From Nepenthes gracilis (taxonomy: Eukaryota > Streptophyta > Magnoliopsida > Caryophyllales > Nepenthaceae): a stretch of DNA of 64,000 bases. The translations under genes were made by a program, and so were the position numbers. Of the stretch, positions 26,217 to 38,900 are shown piece by piece. Positions within the stretch are counted from its first letter, which is position 1. Every line of letters starts with the position of its first letter. Under the pieces are notes generated by a model. It had not been told where the DNA came from. It saw only the letters and a program-made list of their open reading frames with translations, and did not search any database. The stretch is from assembly GCA_033239525.1 (NCBI GenBank), contig BSYO01000004.1:9391410-9455409 (forward strand). The letters run 5' to 3'.

Positions 26217-29200
26217 ATTATTGGATCCATTAATATTATATTATATGCATAAGTTTATAAATAATATTAATAGATAACTTTTAGTTATTTCTTTAAGATA
26301 TTTTTAAAAATATAATATTTTATTTATTTATTTAAATTAAAATAAAAAAATAATATTATATTATTTATAAAAATATTTTAATAAATATATTCTCTAATAT
26401 TTTCTACACCACCACTGAAGAATATAGACTTTAGTGGTGAAAGTCGAGAGCCAGCCAGATCAAAGTGCAGGGTAAGCACATGCACACAGAACCAAACCAG
26501 CACAGACGACGTCGGAGCAGCTTTTTTCATGCGCTGATTTCCAGGGAATTCCTTTGCCCCAGTAAATTACTTTATTATCCCACAGCTGTAAACTTTATTA
26601 TTATATTGTTCCGTGAGCCCCATGCCATCATTTCATTTAAATCCCACTACGATAAAAGATAAATCACTTTAATAATGATAATTAATATTAATAATATATA
26701 TTTTTATTCTATTATCAAAAAAGATAAATATTCCATGGGACAAAGGGAAATAGAATATCTTATAAATAAATAATATTCTTTGTAAGAATAATTACGTTAA
26801 TTATTAATGTTGAGCAATAATTATTAATGGTGAGTAATTGTTCTTCCTTTAAAATATTTAAGCAGATGAGATAACACTTATTGTAAAAATAATTATTAGG
26901 GAATAATTCTTCTTACTTTATGTTAATTATTTTCACTTTTATGTCAGTAATTATTATTAAAATTAATCGTTCTTACTTTGAAATATTTAATCAAATGAGA
27001 TAATACCCATTCTCGAAACACAATTCTTTTTAAATAAAAAATATTAATCTCATTTTATCTAATCAAATATGCCGTAAATGTTTGGTGAACAAAATAATAT
27101 ATTTTACGTTACTTACTGTTATGCAGCACTTTCGTACCCAACCACAGGACACAGTCTTTTCCATGTCCACTCCATCAAACTATAATAAATATTTATTTAT
27201 AAATAAATAAATAAATAAAGGAAAATAAATAAATAAATAAATAAATAATGGAAAGAAATGAGAAAAGAGCCAAAGCGGCAAGCGAAAATTGTGGAAGTGA
27301 AGACATTTGTCTTATCGTCGCGTAAAGGGGACACTGGGGCCGATGAGCTGCATAATTTGAGGTTACGTCGCCCGATCAGCTTATCCTGTCCCATGCATGC
27401 ATTCCATTCAATTAACAAATTAAAAGCAAAAAAACAAAAAACAAAAAATTGAAGGCAGTAATTTAACTTACATGGTAGATAGATATAAATAAAATTATTA
27501 ATATAAGTCATAATTATAGTGCAATTAGTGCTTAGTTATTGATGATTCATATTTGATGAGTTTTTTTTTTTTATTAAAAAGAATAAAACTTAAGATACCC
27601 AAAAAATTTCGGATCAGTATGGTTTGATTTGTTGAGTGGATGAATGTCCAAATTGTAGTCGAGTAACTGCCCTATCAAGCTGTTGAGTTGCCATTGTTGT
27701 TTGGAGATTGTTTTCTCTTGATTGAAATTCGTGATCAGAACCACCATAAAAAAAATAAAAATAAAACATGTAAAGACATATTAGTGTATTATACAGTTAG
27801 ATTGAATAATGTGCCAAATCATTAGGATTTATTGTCGGTACACCATTATAGCTATAATATTTAAGATAATTGTTCTGGACCATGTCAAAATAATAGTAAA
27901 TATAACTAATCTATTGTTGATTTATTATATGATAACCTAGATTCGATTTGTTCAATTAGACCTAAGCCATTGTTATGAAGAAAATTTAATTATTAATATT
28001 CATTATAAATCCATCATAAAAAGTAACTAAGTCAATCAAAAATTTTATAAGGACTCCTACTTTTTAACGGGAGAAGTAGGGCCTTCAAATTTTTTTTAAA
28101 AAAAATACTAAAGATAGTTATATTATATATTTTTTATAATATTAAAATTAATTAAATATTAAATCTAATAAATTTCATAAAAATAACTATTAAAATAATA
28201 TTATTCAAAGTCATTAAATATTTTTAAATAAACAGCCCAAATAATATTAGTAGGATTCTATTCTTTTAAAAAATAGCTAAATCCCTAAATTCCAATCTAT
28301 AAAAAGAATGTGCAAGTAAACAAGAATCATATAGAAGCAAAGGTTTGTTTTCATAGCTTTGTTAGTGGGTTGTATCGTGCCCATGTATGGGGCCTAATTA
28401 TACCATTTTTAAAACTTTTCCTTAAACAAAAATTATTATAAAATAAGTAAATGAGGACAATAATAAATAATATCTTAAAAGATTTTATAATTAATTAAGA
28501 TTTACAAGCACTCAATGTATACCCAGAGAATAGTGATAAAAATATACAAAGAGATTGTGAACTAGAAAGTGATTCTAAAGAATTTAAAGTAATATTTTTA
28601 GATTTTTATTTTCAGATTTATTATATCACAAATTAAAATAAAATTTTAACATTATATGATTTGATCTATAATTTATTGTCTATTACTAAAGTCAGTATTA
28701 CATTAATAAAATTAGAAATTGATGAATACGAAAGAAAACATACTTTTTAAGGGAGTTGGGGATCCTGCTCCTTGGAGTAAGATTTCACCCCTAAAATAAT
28801 TTTTTTGTTTATAAATTTTACAAATAGGAAAAAAAAATTACTCTTTTGTATTAAGGGTCTTTGCATATCTATAGGCCCAGAGACTTATGTTGGATGGTTT
28901 TAGTAAAGTTCTTCAAGTCAATAATTGAGGAGAATAATTATTAAATAACCATTAAGCCTTAATTATTTTAAATAATAGAGCAATTAATGTAATAGATATG
29001 GAATGTGCACATTATGTCATGTTTCTTCATTTTAGGATCTATGAGGTCATTAGAAAGATTGTAAATTTAGTAGATCTTTTGAAATAACTTTTATACGTAC
29101 ATAACTCCAATAATATTTTATTTTTATTATGGCTTACATGACAAATTGCTTGGTGTTGGCATCTTTGACAATGGTCTATGGCTCTAGTGTATTGTTGTTC

Positions 29201-32000
29201 TGGTCTAGACTAACATAATGAATTTGATGATATTACGAATATGACTTTCTTATTTAGAGTGTATTGTTCTAATAACGCAACTTAATACTCATTAACTCAG
29301 TATTTAAATAACTTAACAACTTTGTAACTTGTTAGCTCGACAATGTAATTATTTGATCATCTTATTACTCGACAATTTAAAAGTGCAATAGTCCGACAGT
29401 TGGACAACTTTGTAGCTCGATAATTCAGCCATTTGGCTACTTAAATGTATAAAAAATCTTTAGCACATTAAGTATGAATTTTTATTATTTATTGTTAGAT
29501 CCATTAATATTTACATTATAATTTTACATTTTGATATACGATGTAAAACAAAAGCAGATAAAATATATTATGTTAAAGGGAATAGAAAATGATTGAGAAA
29601 TGTCGGTTTAGGAAAAAAAGTAAGTGAAAACGCTTGGGAAAAATGCAATAGTTTTATCCGCAGGAAATTCAACGTAGAAAACAGTGACTAGAATTTAAAT
29701 ATTAAATAATATTATAAATAAAAAAATTAAAATATAGTTGCATTTATTTTTTATTTTTAAATGCTAATTATTATATTTCAACCTAATAATTTTTAAAAAG
29801 AAGTAGATCCTATTTTCAGTCTTATACTATCCTCCACGTGGGCATAGATATTAAATTAACAATTTAAAAATTATAATTAACTATATTTTTAAAAACCTCT
29901 AATAATTTATTGGGTTTTTTTTTATGAGTTACTATATTTCTTTAACAATTTTTAAATGATATATCTTTAAAAATCCAAAAGGGAGATAAAGTTAAGAAAA
30001 AAACATTTTAAAAAAATCAATTTTAAAAAGTAAAATAAAAATTTAGAATATAAAATATTTCACAATCTTTTCAATAATACTTCAAACATAGTTTATTTGA
30101 AACTACTTTACAAACTTTATGATTATTAAAAATATTTTATATTAGTATATTTTGTGATTATATAAAATAAATTTTTTAAAATATTTTTAAATATCAATAA
30201 AAATTAATACCGGATATACATCTGTTGTTTGCAAATATGCCATCTCCTAGTATTTACGTTTGACTTGCACTTGTAAGTGTTTATACATATTTTATTTAGA
30301 ATGTTTATATATGATATGCGTTTGAACTGCATGAGCGCTGTTTTATTCAGAATACCAACACTTTACCTGTACATAATAAACAAATGTACACATATTATCT
30401 AGAATATCTATAGTTGATGTGAGCTAAACTACGCATAAATACTGTTTATTTAAATATCTATACTTGACCTGTGTCCAATAAGCACATATGCATATTTTGT
30501 TTATGAATGTTGTTTATTAAGTATGCCTATGCCAAATGTGCTCATGAGTAGCATACATGTATTAGGATATGAACCTCCTGTTAAAGCTTTCGCACTTAAA
30601 GCGTGTCTATACAATACATGTACATTGAGATAAAAACTAAAAAAAAAGTATTAATGGTTGCAATCTCAAAAAATTTTCTTAATAAAAGTGAATATTCACT
30701 ATTTAAGAAAATCAAATACTTTTATGATAAATTATCGATAGTTTCTCACCCAATATATCTATCAATTATATTGGACACTAATTTTAATCCTCAAGCCTTA
30801 AGCAAAATGTTGGTAGTGTGGATGTTAGGATCAAATAGTATACAACAATTCTGCAGTAAGTGATGTAAGATTGGCAAAAATATCAGAATGTATCTGCTTT
30901 TGCTACATGAAATAAATCCAAAAAATTATCGATAGAGGTTAAATGTTGGGAGTAATTAGGCTAAGGTTTAGTACGTCTATATTATCAAAATTATAAGTTA
31001 ACTTTTTAAATATATTACTTTTATTGATTATAAAAGTTTAGAAAGTTTTATTTTATAATTATTTATTATTGAGATTTTTTTTGTCGTCAAAATCTGTATA
31101 TTATTTTTTAATTATTCAGATTTATTTTAGTACTATAGTTAACTGTTAGTATTCATTTTGATTTATATCTAGTCAAAAATATATTTTATATATAATATAT
31201 TTTTAAAATATTTTAACTTTTACGAGTTTATAGGATCAAAACTAATCGAGATTAAGAACCCTCTAATCTTTTCAATGATAAAGCCTCTTCAAATTGGGTT
31301 TGGGGTAATTGTGGGGTTGATTTAATCTCTCTAATAACAATCAATTAATCAATATTAAATGATCTCAATCATTTAAAAAAACAAAGTAATATCTTTTTTT
31401 TTTTTAAGAAAAAAAAATAATAGAGCTATTCGATTAATTTCAATTGGTTTTTTATAATTGGTTAAATTAATTCTTCTTTTAAAGGGATAAAATTCCCGAA
31501 AGCTTTAAAATTATCCATATTCTTTTATTTTTATTGTTTAAGAATGAATACTACACTTTATATTTTGAATAGATATAAATATCACATAAATATGATGACT
31601 TTTAGATTACACATTATGAACAAATTAAAATTATTATAATAACAATGATTAATTACTAAAAATATACCACTTTTATATATCTCAAAATCAACCAAATTTC
31701 AACGGGAATTAAAAAAATGTGATATATCTTTCGTTAATATTTATATTATAAAGTAATATGATATCGATAATATGGGGTGTAATTTTTATATGATAAATTA
31801 ATTCTATAACTTATGAGATATCATATCTATTATAAAAATTTTAAAATGATTATTATTATACAACATTTTATTGTTAAGTAGAACAAAACTCTTTTACATA
31901 AATTAACAAATATAATATTTGCAATCATTTTATTTACAATAAGATACATTCTATACGTATTCACAAATAATAATTTTGGACGTCCTTATCCCCAAAGAGT
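26217..32000. other. Gene desert, AT-rich, with small repeats
   Basis: No supportable gene. Contents: a GC-richer patch at 26400-26600; a diverged repeat of about 126 bp (near 26837 and 26963, sharing GTTCTTNCTTTNAAATATTTAA); an (AAAT)n tract at 27200-27248; a GC-richer patch at 27260-27410 with no convincing ORF; a degenerate array of ACTCGACAATTTAA-like units at 29280-29440; and a degenerate array of about 52-bp units at 30245-30560. Confidence 0.5.
30245..30560. repeat. Degenerate array of about 52-bp units
   Basis: About six diverged units share a pattern of TTGACNTG..., a CACATATGCATATT-like stretch and TTTAGAATNTCTAT. Examples start near 30255, 30305, 30350, 30410 and 30460. The units resemble those in the arrays at 50340-50530 and 60220-60600. 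It is probably the upstream part of an LTR family. No coding frame. Confidence 0.5.
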
Positions 32001-32192
32001 TTACATAGATAGGAGATCCAATAAACCGCGTGGGTCGTAGTGAGTACAGCTCAGTTTGCCAGAAGCATGTGGGTCTGGATCGTCAAATACATATTCCTCA
32101 GGGGTAAAATGGTCCAACTGCGCGCCATAATCTTCGTTAGGTTTCATTATTAAATGCCATGTCGATTTTATTTTTAAAAAAATCAATTTCAT
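32001..32192 (-). other. Unrecognised 63-codon ORF upstream of the FPP gene
   Basis: The minus-strand ORF has an acidic, low-repeat composition unlike the surrounding AT-rich spacer, with PEEYVFDDPDPHASGK and THYDPRGLLDLL. It has no TATA box or splice partner that I can identify, and I do not recognise the family. It could be the last exon or a fragment of a displaced gene, or chance. Confidence 0.2.
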
Positions 32193-32229
32193 TTCCGGCT
32201 TCTTATGCTTTCAGAAAATATAAAATATT

Positions 32230-32570
32230 ATTAGTACCTGCTTCCTTCCTTCTGTTCCTTCGTTTTCACTTTTGTATTTATTAGCGACACTGACCCCCGA
32301 TTATGCTCGCGCTCTCTCTCCCTACCACTACCACCGTCACTGCCACCCAACTCTGCTCCACTCCACCGCCACGACGAGTGCCACCACCTGTCTCTACCGT
32401 GTCTGAGGTCAAAATATGGAATGCAGAGAGTGAACTTTAGATCTTTCCTTCTTTCTTTCTTCCCGTCCTCTGCGCCTCTACTGTTGTTCCTCAATGAGGA
32501 TGGAGCTGAGTGTCTGAATCGGCTGTTTTGCTCTCTCCATTTCCAGCGCTGAGCGCTTTTTTTTTCTCTG
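32230..32570 (+). promoter_or_regulatory. FPP gene: probable promoter-proximal region and 5' UTR exon
   Basis: A CT-rich, GC-elevated stretch lies upstream of the FPP coding exons. A plausible 5' splice donor (CTG|GTAACT) is at 32570/32571. Two short upstream ORFs are visible: an ATG at 32419 followed by five codons and a stop, and an ATG near 32494 with seven codons. If they are in the transcript they would be uORFs. No cDNA evidence is available, so both the transcription start and the donor are inferred. Confidence 0.4.
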
Positions 32571-35500
32571 GTAACTTCGGTTCCTTTTTTGTTTTGTGTA
32601 GTGTTCAAGAGACGAAAATTGGATATAAACCGCCGTTTGTTTTGATTTTTCTGATATAATTTTGAAATCTATATCTGTGAAATGATTTCTTATTGATTTG
32701 GAGGCGATTGCTGCTTCTTTTTGTTTTTTTTTTTTTGTTTTTGAAATAGACCGATGCTGTTGAAGAATGGAATGGGCGAAACTCCTAAAATGTTTCGGAT
32801 TTTGGTTGCTAATGCTGTGATATTTATAATTGTAATTACTAATTACTACGTTTCTCCCTTCTTTTGTAGTGTTGTCTCTCTTTCTAAGATATCTGAATTC
32901 AATGTGTTGAGAGGAATTAGGATCCTGTTATTTTTTTTTTCCGTTTTAATCATTCAAATTTGCTTGACGAGGATTGTACTTCTCAAAGTTTTCTATCCCC
33001 TACAAAATAGTGGTTGATTATTTTATGTTGTATATAGGGGGATTTGCTTTTCAGTCATGAAGCTTGTCCTGATTGGATATTTGTTCTCCATGAAAATAAG
33101 AAATGCGCTTACTTTCCCCTAATTACAGACAAAATAGCCCGTAAATCTGTGTTCCTATGGATCAAACACGACATTTAGGCAAAAATCTTTTTCCCCCTTA
33201 TAAATCTTCCCTGTTTAGATTCGTGATTCAGCTTGTTTCCTCTGTTTCTCTTACTCTGGACGACTGATTAGCGTTTGAAGAACTGAATTTTTGTGTATTG
33301 GATTTTGTTTCTGCTTGGTTTCGTGAGAATCCCGAAGCAAAAGATAACAGCAGCGTGCTTTTCTTTATTAGGTTCAAGGTGGTTGTCGTTTTTGTTCCCG
33401 AAATAAATCGTGTTACTTTGACTAATCCATTCTGTTGGGGTTGTGCTTTTGTTTTTTTTTTCTATTTTGGTAATTAATTAGATGAAAGACTGGATATATT
33501 ATCAACATGTGATACGGTGGTTATGTGTTTTAACCGTGAAAACAAGGCCTCTTGCATATGATGGTAAGATCGCACAAAATACTTCGAAAGTGGTCTCAAA
33601 CTTGGTGTATTTTGGGAGGTTGGTGCATCGGGCTATCATTTTGGTTAAATGACAGGGACGCTATGAAATCCCAATGAGAATATTTCATTGTTATTTTTGT
33701 CCTTGCTTTTCTAAGCATCTGGGTTATATGTTTTTCCTACCCTGAAGTTTTGTCCATTTGATCTGTTTGTTTGTGCGAGAAGTCACAGCTGCTTGTTTGA
33801 TGATGATTTTCCACTTTGTGGCGTACAAATTTCTCTTCTTCCTGCGGGTTTGAGTAGTTTGATCAAGCGAAAGATGCCCTTCTCCATTTCCCCTTTTTTT
33901 ACTCTTTTCTCTCTCTATGGAATGTGCCTTCTCACTGTTTCACTTCTCTCGCACATGCATTCTTTTTCTTTTCACGTTCTTAGATGTTTGATGTAGACAA
34001 GGTGTTGAGCATCTTCTTTGTACCATACCTGTGAATTGGTGCACAGGCCATCACAGAATCGTTATTTAACTAATCAACCATTTTTGGTAATATTGCATAT
34101 AACCACGATGTACATAGTTGAGCTTATTAAGATAGATATAATATCATTTCTAAATTAAAAAATATATCATTTAATTTAGGCTATTTATGTGTATTAGAAT
34201 ATGTATAACATCCTTCATAAATCAGAGAATTAATATATTTTAATTTAGATTATTTTTATAATTATCATTATTATCTTTCTTAATTTAAACCGCCTTATTC
34301 GCCTATACTAAAAGAATGGTTTATTGTATAATTATATACATAAAAATATAGAAATATTTCTTTATTTTTTCTGTCATATTTCTACAATACTTTTACATGG
34401 TATTTGAGCCAGGTTTATCAAACCTATTTAGATCCGTGTTATTCATCTAAATCCTATTATTGTTCACCATTCTTATGTTTCGACATCATTGCAAATCATT
34501 GCACACTGTTTACCATTCTTTCGGTGTGGTGTCATTGCAAGCTTGTTCCTAGTTATAAAAATCACCTTGCCTCATTTGTTGCTTGACGTCATTCCAAGCT
34601 CGTTGCTTACTATTCTTCCTGTATGGCACTCCTCTTTATTATGATAACTATAGTGCTATCCAAATTACCTACAAATAATGTATTTGATGAGTGCACTAAA
34701 CACATCGAGGTTGATTGCCATTTTGTACGTTATCAGCTCAAGGAGGGTACTATTTGCCTTTTTCTGTTTCTTTGACTGATCAATTGGTTGACATTTTTAC
34801 AAAAACTCAACTGTTGGTCACCACCATATTTTGTTTCCAAACTTCAGTTGGTATCTTTGACACTACACTGAGTTTGATGGGGATGTTAGGACATATGTAA
34901 TATTTGTCCTAAATTAAAGGATTGATATTATCTAGTTTAGATTATCCGTGTATATTAGAATGTATATAATATCATTCCTAAATTAGAGGATTGATATCTT
35001 ATAATTTAGGTTGTTTATAAAATTATTATTATTGTCATTGTTAACTTTTCTAATTTAGGATGCCTCATTATCCTCTAAATAGGTGGTTTGTTGTACAGTT
35101 ATATACGCAGAAATATAGAAATTTGCTTTTATTTCTCCTGTCATTTTTTTACAATACTCCTATTGAACTCATGCGCCGGAATAATAGAAACAAGTAGTTC
35201 GGGCAGTGGGAACCCAAGGCCTTTTCCCCCTCAAACTCAGTTTTTGATTAGTTCTAGGCTCTTCTTGGTAGTTTGCTTAGGTGCCTTTATCAATGTCTTA
35301 AATTCTCAATTTCTTTGATATAGAAAATTCTGAATTTGTTAAGACAAAATAAAAGATAATTCTGAATACATATTGCCATTCCTTTCTCGGCAAGGATTGT
35401 AAATGTTTTTCATGCTTTTAACAAATAATAGGCCCAAAAACTGAGGTCATGATGTGTTCTTGACACTATGAACTGCATAGTTATTTTAGGTATAGTCTGC

Positions 35501-35904
35501 ATGATTGGATACTTCTCTCTTGTTCTTTGTTGAGTTGTCGAGCAAAAGGTCTGTCTGTTATTACTAGTGAAAATCAGGCTTTTCTTTGGTCCTTGCTCTA
35601 TGTTGACGAAAGTTTATGCCTTCCATCTGCACCAGAACAAATGAAGTTTTCGAAAAAAAAACCTGCTAGTGTGTGTGTCTGTTTGATTGAATCATTTGAG
35701 AGAAGGGGAGAGAAGAAGTATTGGGGAATGTAATATAGAAACCACGTTAGGAAGAAGTTATTACAGTGTTTATGCTTTTTGAATCATGATGGATACAAAC
35801 TTCTGTGCAATTGGCAAATATTTGATGCTTCTTCTGGAACTATTGCATTTACTGAAAATTAGTTTTCATTTATAATGTGTTATTGTTGACATGATTTTGG
35901 GTAG
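32571..35904 (+). other. Probable 5' leader intron of the FPP gene
   Basis: T-rich, intron-like sequence runs from a candidate GT donor at 32571 to a candidate acceptor TTTTGGGTAG ending at 35904, 16 bases before the start codon. ORFs within it (for example 32754-33017 and 33793-33996) are T-rich and not gene-like. It contains the deleted copia element at 34124-35164. A long 5' UTR intron is common in plant genes, but its exact ends here are inferred. Confidence 0.45.
34124..35164 (+). mobile_element. Internally deleted Ty1/copia element in the FPP leader intron
   Basis: The 5' LTR (about 34124-34397) and 3' LTR (about 34884-35164) align along their length and share TGTNTATTAGAAT, TNTAAATNAGAG, GTTTNTTGTANAATTATATAC and CAATACT boxes. 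TGGTATTTGAGCCAGG at 34398 is close to the copia primer-binding site (initiator Met-tRNA, usual TGGTATCAGAGC). GATGGGGA at 34876 is a polypurine tract. Only about 490 bp of internal region remains. Its end encodes, with frameshifts, KHIEVDCHFVR, QLKEGTIC and TDQLVDIF, the C-terminal RNase H region of copia polyproteins. Gag, integrase and RT are gone, so it is non-autonomous. LTR divergence suggests an old insertion. Confidence 0.75.
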
Positions 35905-35920
35905 ATAAAAGCATTCTAAG

Positions 35921-38900
35921 ATGGACCGTCGGAGTTGGCCATGGAAGAAAAGGTCATCTGATAAGTCATCAGCTGAGAAGGCAATTGCTACATTAGATTC
36001 TTCTGGTGTTTCTTTGGCTTCCAGTGGATCTCAGGATGATAAGGTTAGTTCAACATAATCATGTTAACCATATATGTAGCTGCCCTTATAGTTCTATATC
36101 ACTACATGTGTGCTTGACACTCTCTTAGGTGGAGACTCCACTAAGATTTCCTGTTCTCTTCTGTTTTTTTGTTGCCCTTATAGACTGCCCTCTCAGCTAT
36201 TTCTGCCCATCTCAGTCTTCACTGTATCTAGATCTCTCACTCACCTGGTATATTCCCAGTTTATTTGTTTGAATGGCTGATAATACTCATGTTTCCCCTG
36301 TCGACGTGCTTTTTTGGGCAATATTTTCAAGAACATTTTATTTTGACTGTCTGTTCATGCTGAAAATTTTAGTTAATGCTTCTGTTGAAGCTAGGCCTTT
36401 TAAGTATTCCGTGTTCAAGTCCTTTTTGACTCATCGAATATTTCTGATTGTGTTATCTTCACTCTGGGACAGGATAAATATAGAAAGCCAAATTATGTTC
36501 AAATCTCTGTTCAGTCATATACCCATTTGACTGGACTGGAGGATCAAGTGAAGACTTATGAGGAGCAAGTCAAGACATACGAAGATCGAGTTAAAGCACT
36601 AGGGGAACAAATTAATGAATTAAATAAAGACCTTTCTGCTGCTCATTTGGAGATGACCAATAAGGATGGGCTTGTCAAACAGCATGCAAAGGTAGCTGAA
36701 GAAGCCGTCTCAGGTATTAAATAATCCATACTTCTATAAAAAGGAGAGATCCAAATTCATTGATCTTGTCATCATTAAGCACAAAAGCTACTTATGATGA
36801 ACTGGTTTGTCTTATTTCTGTGGATTTTCCCTTTGTATAATATCAACAGGCTCAAAGGTTGGTTTGATATTTACTTTGTTGTTGTTCTGCTACAGGCTGG
36901 GAAAAGGCTGAAGCAGAGGCTTTGGCTTTGAAAAATCATCTAGAGTCTGTCACATTATCAAAGCTTACTGTGGAAGATAGGGCTGCACATCTGGATGGTG
37001 CTTTGAAAGAATGCATGCGGCAGATACGAAGCCTTAAGGAAGAGAACGAGCAAAAGCTGCAAGAAGTAGTGGTGGCCAAAAACAAGCAGTGCGACAAAAT
37101 TAAGCTTGAGCTGGAAGCAAAGCTGGGTGATTTGGACCAAGGCTTGCTAAGGGCTGAAGCTGAAAATTCTGCACTTTCGAGAACATTGCAGGATCGCTCT
37201 AACATGCTAATCAAGATTAACGAAGAAAAATCACAAGCTGAGGCAGAGATTCATCTTTTAAAGAGCAATATTGAATCTTGTGAGAGGGAAATAAATTCCT
37301 TAAAATATGAGCTCCATATTGTTTCTAAAGAGTTGGAAATCCGTAACGAGGAAAAGAACATGAGTGTGAAGTCAGCTGAAGTAGCCAACAAGCAGCACAT
37401 GGAAGGGGTCAAAAAGATAGCCAAGTTAGAAGCAGAGTGCCAAAGGTTACGTGGTCTTGTTCGGAAGAAGTTGCCTGGTCCTGCTGCTCTGGCCCAAATG
37501 AAGCTAGAAGTGGAGAGCTTGGGCCAGGAGTTTGGAGAAACTCGACTCAGGAGGTCTCCAGTCAAACCTCCTAGTCCACCCCACCTGTCCCATACTCCTT
37601 TCATGTTGTCTGTGTCTGAGCTTTCCCTTGCTGGTGTTCAGAAGTTCCAAAAAGAGAATGAATTTCTGACAGAACGTCTATTGGCCATGGAGGAAGAAAC
37701 AAAGATGCTAAAAGAAGCATTAGCAATGCGTAACAGTGAATTGCAAGCTTCGAGGAATATTTGTGCTACAACAGCTAGCAAGCTTCAGAGTCTAGAAGGA
37801 CAACTGCAAATTTTAAATCACCAAAAGGGTTCTCCAAAGACTGCTATCCAATTCCCCACCAAGCACTTGCTTAGTCAAAATGCAAGTATTTCTCGAAGCA
37901 CAACTTCCATATCTGCAGATGGAAATGATGATACTGGAAGTTGTGCTGATTCCTTGTCATCAGCATTGGTATCTGATCTATCTCATATGAAAATAAAGAA
38001 TGGGGATAGATCTAAGAAAGCTGATAATGCAAAACATTTAGAGCTGATGGATGACTTTCTGGAGATGGAGAAATTGGCTGGTTTATCCAATGGGTCCAAT
38101 GAAGCCATTTCTGCTGTAGACAGCATAAACATTAAGGGACCTGAAACTGTGAACCATGATGCTGAATCTAATGTTGCCATGGATCTCCCATTGGAGAAGA
38201 ATTGTGATTTGGAGCCTGTGGTTAATCCTTCCGGTTTTGAGTTTTTGGCGTTGAAGTCCGAACATGATACAGATTCAGCAGTGTCCATGCTGCTACAATC
38301 AAGAATTTCCAAGGTTTTTGAATCTGTTGCCAGTGACACGGACATAGGGAAGATATTGGAGGAAATTAATTGTGTCATGCAAGAGGTGCATGCTTCATTG
38401 CATCCAGATTCTTTGAATTGTGCTTTTGATGAGAAACACTGCTCAGCTGGTACATCTGTGCCGATAGCTTTTCCTGAAGATACTGGGTTTGCTGTAGATA
38501 AGGAAATCTCTTTGCCTCAAAACAGTAAGCTGGGTATGCAGCAGGAGCAAATTATAAGTCAAGAGTTAATCTGTGCAGTTTCTCAGATTCACAACTTTGT
38601 GTTGTTCCTTGGGAAAGAAGCCATATCAGTCCAAGGAATGGCTGATGATGAGGATGGGCTGAGCCAAAAAATTGAGCAGTTCTCAGCCTCCTTCAATAAG
38701 GTTTTAAGCAGTGAAACAAGTTTGGCTGATTTTGTTCTTGCCCTCTCTGATGTTATGGCTAAAGTCGAGGATGCTAGCATTAACTTCTTGCAGTATAAGG
38801 TTAATGAAGTTGAAGCCAGTAGTCCTGATTGCATAGATAAGGTTGCATTGCCAGAGAACAAAACACCTCAAGGAGAGAGATATTCTACTGGTTGTTCCCA

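Noticed and set aside
30245..30560. CRISPR array
   Set aside because: Repeats are degenerate throughout with no conserved repeat plus unique spacer pattern, and the genome is plant nuclear.
32754..35733. ORFs between the FPP leader and first coding exon
   Set aside because: T-rich, short, unlike any family, and within the probable leader intron and its copia insertion.
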